Shown here in pieces: positions 5,895 to 13,400 of a DNA stretch of 21,153 bases. Source of the stretch: a virus; IMG/VR virus record IMGVR_UViG_3300035698_010917, positions 1 through 21,153 of that record; one strand, written 5' to 3'. The stretch's first letter is position 1, and every line of letters begins with the position of its first letter. The notes under the pieces were generated by a model, which saw nothing but the letters and a program-made list of their open reading frames with translations, was not told the origin of the DNA and did not search any database. The position numbers were made by a program, and so were the translations under genes.

Positions 5895-8684
5895 GTGACT
5901 GATCGCTCATCCCGCCCCGCGTCAACCCGCGATCTGGTTCCGCTGGCAGAGCGGATCGCCAATGCATGGAGCGTCCTACGGGGCGGGCCATTCAGCCCCG
6001 GCGTGCCGGTTCCGCCAACCACGTCTGAAGCCACCCAAGAGGCCGGGCCGCGTCGTTTTGCGTTTCCCGTCGGCGTTAACACCGTGTATGCGCCACGGCA
6101 AGAGTACCGGACGCAGACGCCGTTCCATCAACTGCGCAACCTAACGGCCCTGTACGACGTTGCGGCGATGTGTATCGCCGTGCGCGTCGAAGAGGTACAA
6201 GGGTTAGAGTGGTCAATCGTCGCCCATAACAAAAAGCGCCAGAGGGAGCTCCAGAACCTCTGCGACGACGTGCAGCACATCCTTATGCAGCCGGATCGCC
6301 GGGAAGAGTTCGACGCCTGGATCAGTATGGTGCTGTACGACGTGTTCAGCATTGACGCCTTGACCATCTTTCCCCGCCTTGACCTTGGCGGGCGCGTGCA
6401 TGCATGGGAAGTGATCGACGGATCGACCATTAAACCAATCCTCGACAGCCAAGGCCGCGTTGACGGCTATCAGCAGGTGTTGTACGGACTGCCGTTCGGC
6501 CAATACGGTGCGCCGACTCGCACGGGACGCACGGGACGCACGAAAGACGAAACTCACGAACTGGCCGTTGATTACGGACGCTATGAACTGATCTACCGCC
6601 CGCGCTGGCGTCGTACCTATACCCCGTACGGGTTTCCACCGGCGGAGTGGATCATCATGCGGGTCAATCAAGCGCTGCGTAAGCAGGCGATGGATCTGAG
6701 CTACTTCACCGACGGCAACATTCCAGCAATGCTCGTCAGTCCGCCCGACGGCATGATGGATACTGAGCAGATCCTTGCATTTGAGCAGGCATTTAACGCG
6801 GTGCTTGAGGGCGATCTTGCTCGTGGGCATCGGATTAAGTTTTTGCCGTGGAAGGGAGACGCGAAAGAACTGCGTCCCTTCAGTTACGAGACGAAGCTTG
6901 ACGATTGGATGATGCGGATTACGTGCGCCGCGTTCGGTGTTCCACCCAACGAACTGGGCTTTACCGACACGGTGAATAAAGCGTCGGCACAAGTACAGGA
7001 GGCGGTGAACGAGCGGCGCGGCCTGAAGCCAATCACGGGCTGGTTGGCCGATCTGATAAACTACTGGATGATCCGCTGGATTGAACGCCCGTACACGCCG
7101 GATCAGCCGGTCACACGGGCAATTTCCCTGCCTGGTCAACCCGCCCGTGTTGATGTGCCACTGGATCAACTGATCGGCTTTGCGTGGCGCTTTGGCGACA
7201 ACGAAGACAGAGCGCTGATGGCGTCGGTTGACGAAAAATACATCAATCTGGGCGTCATTGGCGCGGACGAGGTGCGCGTGATGCGCTACGGCGACGAGTT
7301 GGAAGGCCCGGCGCCCGGCGCACCCAAACCCGCTGCACCGCCCGTTACACCCGGCACACAGCCGCCCGCTTCGCCCGCTCCTGCACCGCAACTGCCAGCG
7401 CCGCCGGCTGCGCCAGTGTCCGACGCACCGCCAAAAATGGCCGATACATCGCCGGCGCTTGCGGCAATGGCAAAGGGCGCGTCGTATGCATCAGTGATTG
7501 TGGCGCTATGCCCGCCGCCGGCACTCGCACAGAGCATTGCCCAACGCGCCGCCCGTACGTACAGCCATTATGCCGAACCCGCCGGCGCCTTACACGTCAC
7601 CCTGGGCCGCTTTGGCGATGCGGCGACGCTTGCCCCGCAGTATGGCGATCTGTTAGGCGCACTCAATGCATTCCGATGGCCGCGCCCGCTTGCACTGCGC
7701 CTGAACGGACTGGGCGTGTTCGCACCAGGTGAAGATGGCGATACGCCCGTGTATGCGCCGGTCGATAGCGTTGACCTTGCGGCATTCCGTACGGCCTTTG
7801 TGACCCATATGGCGGATCGCGGCTTTCTGCTTGAAAGCGAACGCGGCTTTCTGCCGCATATGACCCTGGCATACGTGCCTGACAGTGCGCCGGTTGCGCT
7901 TACGGCGTCGCCGGATCTACGTTGGGATCACGACACCCTGACGCTGATGTTCGGCGGCGAACAATCAACCTGTTCGTTTCTGAACGGCGCAATGCTTCAG
8001 AAGCGCGACGAGGGCGACGATCCGCCCGATGTGACCGAGCGGCGCACGTTCGAATTGCAACTTGCCGCCGTCTTGACCCGCGCATTCGCGGCGCAGTCGA
8101 AACTGATTGAACGTGCGCTGGCGCCCGCCGATCCGCGTGAAAGCCTCAAGCAGCCCTCGCTCTGGACGCAGGCGCGTACGACGCTCTATCAGATGGTATT
8201 GCCGCTCTATGAGCAGATGGTCAAGGCCGGCGCACTGACAGCGGTCACGCTCATGCCGATCAATGTCGAATGGGGGCTGATCAACGGCGCTGCACTCGAA
8301 CGCGCGCGGGCAATGGCGATGGAACTAGCAACCACGTCAACCGAGACGAGCCGGGCACAAGTGGCGTCCCTCGTGGCCGATTGGATTGCCAACCCCACGA
8401 GCCGTCGCGATCTATTGCGGCAAGCGCGCGTCGTTTGGGATGACAACCGTTCCGAGATGACCGCTGTTACCGAAGTCACCCGGGCCTACGCCGAAGGCAA
8501 CCGCGCCGCATGGAGGCGGAGCAGCGTCATTCGGGGCATGCGTATCCGTACGGCCAGTGACGAGCGTGTATGCCCCGTATGCGGGCCGAAAGAGGGGCAA
8601 GTTGTCAGCCTGGAGAGCAACGAGATCCCGCCGTTCCATCCGCGTTGTCGCTGCTGGGTAACGCCAATCGTGAATGAGGAGTGA
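5895..8684 (+). CDS. Portal + 2H phosphodiesterase + MuF-type head morphogenesis fusion
   Basis: This 929-residue protein starts at GTG 5895, nine bases after AGGAG. Residues ~60-440 are a portal protein (the DNA channel at one head vertex), recognisable from LTALYDVAAMCIAVRVEEV, the EVIDGSTIKPILD strand, FGVPPNELGF and the QEAVNERRG helix. A proline/alanine linker spans ~470-515. Residues ~530-695 match the 2H phosphodiesterase (LigT-like) fold, with both catalytic motifs HVTL (567-570) and HMTL (655-658) 88 residues apart. Residues ~715-929 are a MuF/SPP1 gp7-like minor head domain ending in the CPVC...HPRCRC signature (C893, C896, H915, C918, C920). Portal-MuF proximity is common; a 2H enzyme between them is unusual. 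Its substrate is unknown: RNA 2',3' ends, cyclic oligonucleotides and NAD-derived cyclic phosphates are known for the superfamily. Confidence 0.9.
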   Translation: MTDRSSRPASTRDLVPLAERIANAWSVLRGGPFSPGVPVPPTTSEATQEAGPRRFAFPVGVNTVYAPRQEYRTQTPFHQLRNLTALYDVAAMCIAVRVEEVQGLEWSIVAHNKKRQRELQNLCDDVQHILMQPDRREEFDAWISMVLYDVFSIDALTIFPRLDLGGRVHAWEVIDGSTIKPILDSQGRVDGYQQVLYGLPFGQYGAPTRTGRTGRTKDETHELAVDYGRYELIYRPRWRRTYTPYGFPPAEWIIMRVNQALRKQAMDLSYFTDGNIPAMLVSPPDGMMDTEQILAFEQAFNAVLEGDLARGHRIKFLPWKGDAKELRPFSYETKLDDWMMRITCAAFGVPPNELGFTDTVNKASAQVQEAVNERRGLKPITGWLADLINYWMIRWIERPYTPDQPVTRAISLPGQPARVDVPLDQLIGFAWRFGDNEDRALMASVDEKYINLGVIGADEVRVMRYGDELEGPAPGAPKPAAPPVTPGTQPPASPAPAPQLPAPPAAPVSDAPPKMADTSPALAAMAKGASYASVIVALCPPPALAQSIAQRAARTYSHYAEPAGALHVTLGRFGDAATLAPQYGDLLGALNAFRWPRPLALRLNGLGVFAPGEDGDTPVYAPVDSVDLAAFRTAFVTHMADRGFLLESERGFLPHMTLAYVPDSAPVALTASPDLRWDHDTLTLMFGGEQSTCSFLNGAMLQKRDEGDDPPDVTERRTFELQLAAVLTRAFAAQSKLIERALAPADPRESLKQPSLWTQARTTLYQMVLPLYEQMVKAGALTAVTLMPINVEWGLINGAALERARAMAMELATTSTETSRAQVASLVADWIANPTSRRDLLRQARVVWDDNRSEMTAVTEVTRAYAEGNRAAWRRSSVIRGMRIRTASDERVCPVCGPKEGQVVSLESNEIPPFHPRCRCWVTPIVNEE
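6519..6542 (+). repeat. Short tandem 9-base repeat within portal gene
   Basis: CGCACGGGA occurs twice in tandem plus a partial third copy, encoding RTGRTGRT in a surface-loop-like stretch of the portal domain. It is the kind of repeat that can change copy number by slippage without breaking the frame. Confidence 0.5.
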
Positions 8685-8691
8685 GGGAAAT

Positions 8692-8784
8692 ATGCCGCCT
8701 GATGAAATTCGCGTCGTATCACTGAACGGCGCAGACGCAGCGATGAAACTGCACAAGGTGAGTATGCGGAAGGGGCGGGCGTGA
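8692..8784 (+). CDS. Tiny coupled open frame, 30 residues
   Basis: ATG 8692 follows a good ribosome binding site (GAGGGAAAT) and gives MPPDEIRVVSLNGADAAMKL plus ten basic residues, ending at TGA 8782-8784. The stop overlaps the GTG start of the next gene (GTGA). Its main effect may be to couple translation of the neck protein to the portal gene, or it may be a small head protein. It has no recognised family. Confidence 0.45.
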   Translation: MPPDEIRVVSLNGADAAMKLHKVSMRKGRA

Positions 8785-9206
8785 GCGATCCGATCTCGAT
8801 TGAACTCAAGGGCGCCGACGAACTCATTCGTGCGCTGAACGAGTATCCGAGCATTGCCGAACCAGACCTGCGCACGGCCACAGAGCAGGCGTACGCAGGT
8901 CTGGTTGACCCGCTGGCAACGTACCCGTCGCAAGCGCCGACGAACTACGTACGTTCAGGTAATTTAGGCCGCGCATGGTCAAGTGCTATACCCGAACTCG
9001 TGTTTCAGCGTTCGACGTTCAGCGGACGACTGGGCAACGCCATGCCGTACGGGCCGTACGTACAGGGCGACGAACAGGCCTACATGCACGTTGGGCGCTG
9101 GCAGACGGTGCGTGAGATCGTGCGCGTGCGAGAGCCGAACATTCAGCGCGCCTATGAAGCCGCCGGCGAACGGATCGCCGCTGCGATCAGTCGCCGTGCC
9201 GGGTAG
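8781..9206 (+). CDS. HK97 gp10-like head-tail joining (neck) protein
   Basis: This 141-residue protein starts at GTG 8781, with GGAAGGGG upstream and overlap with the tiny open frame before it. It opens with ISIELKGADELIRALNEYPS and carries the family-like central pattern YPSQAPTNYVRSGNLGRAW, then YGPYVQGDEQAYMHVGRW, and ends in a basic helix. This layout (small N-terminal helix, R-S/T-G-x-L motif, Y-x-x-Y-V-x-G) is that of HK97 gp10-type or related minor neck proteins, which sit between connector and tail tube. Its position after the portal/MuF gene agrees. Family assignment is from pattern memory and not from a search. Confidence 0.7.
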   Translation: MSDPISIELKGADELIRALNEYPSIAEPDLRTATEQAYAGLVDPLATYPSQAPTNYVRSGNLGRAWSSAIPELVFQRSTFSGRLGNAMPYGPYVQGDEQAYMHVGRWQTVREIVRVREPNIQRAYEAAGERIAAAISRRAG

Positions 9207-9246
9207 AGCCAGTCGGCCAAACCCAACCGTCACGCGATACATCGTC

Positions 9247-9408
9247 ATGTGCGCGGTATGCGGCGCGTACTGGAATACGCTGGTCATTCGGAGTGCGCTG
9301 GATGAGTGGTTGGTTGTTTGCCCCTGTTGCGGCATTCACCCCTGGAAACCGGAAGCATATCATCGTGATGCACGAACCGGCCAACATGGACGAGGCGACG
9401 CCTATTAG
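9247..9408 (+). CDS. Small two-knuckle zinc-ribbon protein
   Basis: The ATG at 9247 yields 53 residues with two CxxC pairs, C2/C5 (MCAVCG) and C25/C28 (VVCPCCG), about 20 residues apart, the signature of a small zinc ribbon. Neither this ATG nor an in-frame GTG at 9196 has a clear ribosome binding site. The GTG would add the strand TVTRYIV before the first knuckle and overlap the neck gene, so it is a real alternative. The role is unknown; small zinc ribbons in phages often bind nucleic acid or adapt host enzymes. Confidence 0.6.
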   Translation: MCAVCGAYWNTLVIRSALDEWLVVCPCCGIHPWKPEAYHRDARTGQHGRGDAY

Positions 9409-9610
9409 ACAGCCCGCCGACGCAAGCGATCCGACGCCGGATGAACTGCGCCGCATTGCCCGTATCCTCAAGCGCGCCGCTGGGCAACTGGAACGCCGCG
9501 CCGACGAACGGGCGATGCACCACGCCCGTTCGCATCTGGCGCGCATGCTGGCGCCCGCCGTTGCCTGGTGCAGTGAAGTGTGCGATCGTCATCATGCTAC
9601 GAAACAATGA
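9368..9610 (+). CDS. Small helical protein of unknown function
   Basis: ATG 9368 gives 80 residues (MHEPANMDEATPIRQPADAS onward), with Met 7 at 9386 as an alternative start. Residues ~27-75 form a strongly charged alanine/arginine helix region (DELRRIARILKRAAGQLERR). There is one late cysteine pair (WCSEVC) and the tail is histidine-rich. It overlaps the zinc-ribbon gene by 41 bases in another frame and ends in an ATGA overlap with the next tiny gene. No family is recognised. Confidence 0.5.
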   Translation: MHEPANMDEATPIRQPADASDPTPDELRRIARILKRAAGQLERRADERAMHHARSHLARMLAPAVAWCSEVCDRHHATKQ

Positions 9611-9723
9611 AACCAAGAAAACGCGGCCTGTTCTGCGCCTGTTGCACATCAAAGGCGAACGTGCGCTTGGTACGCCATTCCGTTGACGGGCGTGCTATAC
9701 TATGCGCAGACGCGATGCGGTAG
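9607..9723 (+). CDS. Tiny cysteine-cluster protein, 38 residues
   Basis: ATG 9607 overlaps the previous TGA (ATGA). The product begins MKPRKRGLFCACCTSKANVR and ends LVRHSVDGRAILCADAMR, with C10, C12, C13 and C33 and a central histidine, reminiscent of a half zinc ribbon. No ribosome binding site is needed if translation is coupled. Its last 13 codons lie over promoter element B, so the DNA may be under two constraints, or the open frame may be accidental. Confidence 0.4.
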   Translation: MKPRKRGLFCACCTSKANVRLVRHSVDGRAILCADAMR

Positions 9724-9730
9724 CGCATAG
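9683..9730 (+). promoter_or_regulatory. Promoter/operator element B, sister of the element at 4214
   Basis: An extended -10 (TGC-TATACT, 9693-9701) has no proper -35 but shares with element A a TTGA block seven bases before the -10-proximal half and the core CGTGCTATACTA. The inverted repeat is CTATGCGC (9700-9707) and GCGCATAG (9723-9730), with the same 15-base centre as element A. Half-site centres are about 21 bp apart, two helical turns, as expected for a dimeric regulator. It faces the adsorption module. Confidence 0.6.
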
Positions 9731-9814
9731 CAAGAATCGATCCGCCCTAGCGCACACTGCGCTCCGGCCTCGTTCCTGACGCAGCTTCAGCCCCGTCAGA
9801 CGGCGGGGCTTTTT
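9708..9814 (+). ncRNA. Candidate ~107-nt leader or small RNA between promoter B and terminator
   Basis: If transcription starts six to eight bases after the -10 at 9701, it meets a strong intrinsic terminator ending at 9814, giving a transcript of about 107 nt. It contains a small perfect hairpin AGCGCA-CAC-TGCGCT (9749-9763) before the terminator stem. It could be an attenuated leader for the adsorption module, an antitermination target or a stand-alone small RNA. This is inferred from the arrangement only. Confidence 0.3.
9789..9814 (+). terminator. Intrinsic terminator
   Basis: AGCCCCG (9789-9795) pairs with CGGGGCT (9804-9810) around an 8-base loop and is followed by five T residues (9810-9814). 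This is the only classical stem-plus-T-run terminator I found in the window. It ends the packaging/neck transcript and also lies between promoter B and the next gene. Confidence 0.85.
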
Positions 9815-9830
9815 GCATGCCAGGAACGCC

Positions 9831-10082
9831 ATGAGCTACAGCGCCCGCAACAAACCTCGCGTTGCCCTTCGTGCCGTTATTCGCCGCGCCGATGGCAGTA
9901 CGCAAAACTTGGGCGTGATCAGTGATAGCCACCGCCCGTGGCGCGCCATTCCCGGCTATCTGCGCATCTGGCGCGCAAATCACCAAACGAACTCCATAGG
10001 CGGCAATCACACTGCCGTCATCATCGGCCTTGCGCTCTGCGTCGTGGCCGCGCTCTTTGCCCGCCTTCGTCATCGATCGTAA
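9831..10082 (+). CDS. Small protein with one C-terminal membrane span
   Basis: ATG 9831 follows AGGAA by seven bases, placing it just after the terminator. The 83-residue product is basic at first (MSYSARNKPRVALRAVIRRA), then polar, and ends with a hydrophobic span at ~60-78 (TAVIIGLALCVVAALFARL) and a basic tail (RHRS), a single-pass layout. No family is recognised. It is the first gene of the adsorption module. A holin-like or host-envelope role is possible, but nothing in the sequence decides it. Confidence 0.6.
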   Translation: MSYSARNKPRVALRAVIRRADGSTQNLGVISDSHRPWRAIPGYLRIWRANHQTNSIGGNHTAVIIGLALCVVAALFARLRHRS

Positions 10083-10109
10083 CGTCACACACCACGGAGG
10101 AACCGCCAC

Positions 10110-10490
10110 ATGGCAACCCGCGTCTTAGCCACCGGACGAGGTATCGTCACCAACCTGATCACTGGCGCCGGCACAACCCCTGACTATATTGGTTGGGGAA
10201 CCGGTACAACCGAAGTCGCCGACGGTGACACCGCACTGCAAACCGCATCTGCCGAGTCGCGGGTGCAAGGCACGGCCACCCGCCAAACCACGACCACCAC
10301 GAATGACACGTTCCGCGTTGTCGGCACCCTGACGGCCAGCGCAACCCGCGCCATCACCGAGGCGGGCCTGTTCGACGCCATCACCAGCGGCGGGCTGTTC
10401 CTGCGCAGTGTGTTCCCGATGATCAACCTCAGTTCCGGCGACGCCATTCAGTTCACGTTTGATACCGAGTTCACGAGTACCACTACCTAA
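10110..10490 (+). CDS. Small beta-rich phage structural protein
   Basis: ATG 10110 lies nine bases after GGAGG. The 126-residue product is rich in threonine, glycine and alanine and nearly free of charged helices, as in virion proteins. Characteristic pieces are DYIGWGTGTTEVADGDTAL, ESRVQGTATRQTTTTTNDTF and RAITEAGLFDAITSGGLFLR followed by GDAIQFTFDTEF. I recall this pattern from conserved small phage tail-associated proteins, usually next to tail fibre genes, but cannot name the family. The next gene starts at the base after its stop, so the two are almost certainly co-translated and probably partners. Confidence 0.7.
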   Translation: MATRVLATGRGIVTNLITGAGTTPDYIGWGTGTTEVADGDTALQTASAESRVQGTATRQTTTTTNDTFRVVGTLTASATRAITEAGLFDAITSGGLFLRSVFPMINLSSGDAIQFTFDTEFTSTTT

Positions 10491-13400
10491 ATGGCGTTAC
10501 TCGCGTACACATCCGGCACCCCGAGCGCGGCAACGAGTATTGTCGTTCCGACGCCGCCTGAAGCAGCACCGGGCATGATCCTGGTGCTGCATCTTGCGGT
10601 GCGCGGCAATGCGACAATTACCGCGCCGGCTGGATGGTCAACAGCGAGTAGTGTCAGTCATTTCAGCACATCTGGCACCGGGCAACTTCGCAGTATCATC
10701 TACACGCGAATCCTTGCCGTCAACGAACCGGCCTCACATACCGTTTCGTTTAGCGCATCCACCGCTGCGACCTGGAACCAGTTAGTATGCGACGCCATTG
10801 ATACCGGCATTGTGACTGATTCGGTTATCAGCGTGTCTAGCAGCGGGACAAGCCTCACCGCCCCGAGTATCACCAGTAGCGTCGCGCAGCAGATCGTGTT
10901 GACGTTTGTCGCCGGCGACACGAGCAGCGCGCTCACTCTGCCGCAAGACGTTGGGCAGGTTGCCGCGCAGCAGCGCAGCGGACTCCCCAATGGAAACAGC
11001 ATGACAACGGCGGTTGGGCATCAAATTGTCACGAGCGGCGCCGCAGGCGGCAATGTCACCGTCGGAACGTCAACCTTGGGCATTGTGCAGCGCGTCGTGT
11101 TGCGGCGCGCCCCGATGCGCGCAACCGTAACAGGAACCATCGGATGTCCGTACGCCTGTTCGTCGGCAAACCAGATCCTTGAGACGGCAACCAACGAGAT
11201 CCGACTCTTCGGCACATTCCGTGCCAGCGACTCCGGTCGGCTGAGTAGTGCCGTTGCCGATATGAGCGGCGGCAGCTCATCACAGCAAGTGCGCCTGGTG
11301 ATTGCCAAAACGGAAGTCATCAGCGGCGAAGATCGCCCAACACGCATTCTCGGCGCCGGGTCGGTTGTCACGATCACTGCGAACCAGAGCCGCAGTGATG
11401 TGTCATTGCCCGTGCCTGATGTTGCGCTGATCCGAGGGAAGCGCTACGTGCTAGGCGTCTGGTACGCCGGAACGGGGAACGCCCGCATTCATAGCGAGTG
11501 GCGCATGGCAACGCGCTATTCCATGAACGCCTCGTTTTCCTCAACCAATGCGCCGCCCGCAACATTCACGCAAAACAGTTTTCTGACGAACCTGCCGAAG
11601 CTCGTGGCAACCTACGCGGTTGACGCTGCCGATCCGGCTGTCAGTGGCTACGGCTCACTGACACCAGGCCAACCGGCCGCAAGCGACTTCGTGACAAACC
11701 CTGATGCCACGGCGCATCAGTGGCGCAGCGATACGCCGATCTTACCGTCGTTCGTGAATCGCGTGCTGCGCTATCAGCGCTACGACTGGAACCAGATCGA
11801 AAGCAGCCAGGGCAGCTACAGCTTCGGAACCATTCGATCCAACATTCTGAGCGCACGCAGCGCGGGACAGAAATTCGGGTTGCGTGTCCGTGCCCGTATC
11901 ACCGGCTGGGTGCTGCCGTCCTATCTCTCAGGTCAGAGCTGGAATGACAGCTTCTTTCGGGCGCGCCATGTTGCGCTGCACACCGCACTGCGCAACTACG
12001 TGCTTGCGGAAGGGCTGATCAACGATCTCATCCTGGTCGATATTGACGGGATCGGCAACTACGGCGAATGGGCCGGCGGCGATAGCGGCAACTACAGCGC
12101 GGCGATCGAAGAAGAAATCATTCAGAGCGTCCTTGACGTGTGGCAGGGCTACATCCCTGAGATCAGCCTGCCCATGTTCGTGGTACGGCGCTTCCGCTGG
12201 GATTTTATCCGCGCATTGCCCGAGCCAGTGGGCTTTCGCTGCGATATTTGGGGCGCTGAAGGCTGTGGCTGGCTCACATCGGGCCAACACGGCCTTGCGT
12301 ACCGCGCCGACCTCACGCGCGCGCCGGAAGAGGGCAAATGGATCGGCGGCGAAATTGACTGGGGGCTGAATGGCACCGTCAGTGCCGATACGCTGCGTAT
12401 CAACAACTGGTTCTTTCGGCCACATACGGTCAGTGACGGCAACTGGAAGGGGCAGACCTTCAACGGCTTCAGTGGCGCGGATCAGGTCAAAATCCTTGAT
12501 GCGTTCCGTATGCTCGGCTATCGCTTTGCCGTGACACGGGTTGACCGGCCTACAACCGTCGAAATCGGACAGGCGCAGCGGTGGACGTTCCATTGGAGTA
12601 ACGTCAATCGCGGCCTGCCGGTCTGGCGCGATGATTGGGCCGTGCAACTCCGATTGCGTAACAGCGGCGGAACCGTCGTCTGGACAGACACACTCGACAC
12701 TGATATTCGGTCACTCTGGACAACGGGAGCGCGGGCGCATGTGCGCTCCGAAACGATCACCCTCAGTGGCATTCCGGCCGGAACATATACGGCGGAACTG
12801 CGGATCGTGGCCGGCAGTGAAGCGCCGAAAACGATGGCAAACAGCAGCCGCAATAGCGACGGCGCGTACCCGCTCGGCAGTGTGACCGTTACCGAGTCGG
12901 GCGGTACAACCACACCGCTTACCCTGGCAACGCACGTCACATCAGCGCCGGAACGGGCGCGCAGCATCTCGTTCCGGCGCCGCGTGGCCGGACTACTGCG
13001 TGGCCTACGCTTAACCGGCGGCGACTCGATTGTAGGAACCAACAGCCTTCAGACGATACACGGCACCTTCAGTACGCCTGTTGTCACCGGCAATCAGACG
13101 GTAGCAGGCCTGCCGTTTGCGCCCAAACTCGTGTTCTTTTCGTGGAATGCGCTGCCCAACCCGTCGAACAGTACCAGTTCGCAAGGCGGGCAAGGGTGGA
13201 TGCACGTCGGCGGGGAAGCGACCATCTATGCAGCGCATGCCGCCAACGGCACGGAAACCGCACAGCGCGTCCTCTCTACGGCCTGCCTCGTTACCGTGTT
13301 ACCTGATCAGACCATTACCTCGCAGGCCTCCTATGTATCGCTGAACGCCGACGGCTTCACGATCAACTGGACGACGGCGCCCGCGTCGGCTTATGCCGTC

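Noticed and set aside
6213-7391. Long minus-strand open frame (392 codons) opposite the portal
   Set aside because: It lies entirely against the strongly supported portal coding region, has biased cysteine/arginine-rich composition typical of an antisense frame, and has no recognisable motif.
8983-8992. Extra TGCTATAC-like -10 box
   Set aside because: It lies inside the neck gene, ends in CCC instead of CTA, and lacks the half-sites and TTGA block of the two real elements.
9594-9686. 30-residue open frame in the third frame at the end of the helical gene
   Set aside because: No ribosome binding site. It competes with the ATGA-coupled cysteine-rich frame, which has better context.
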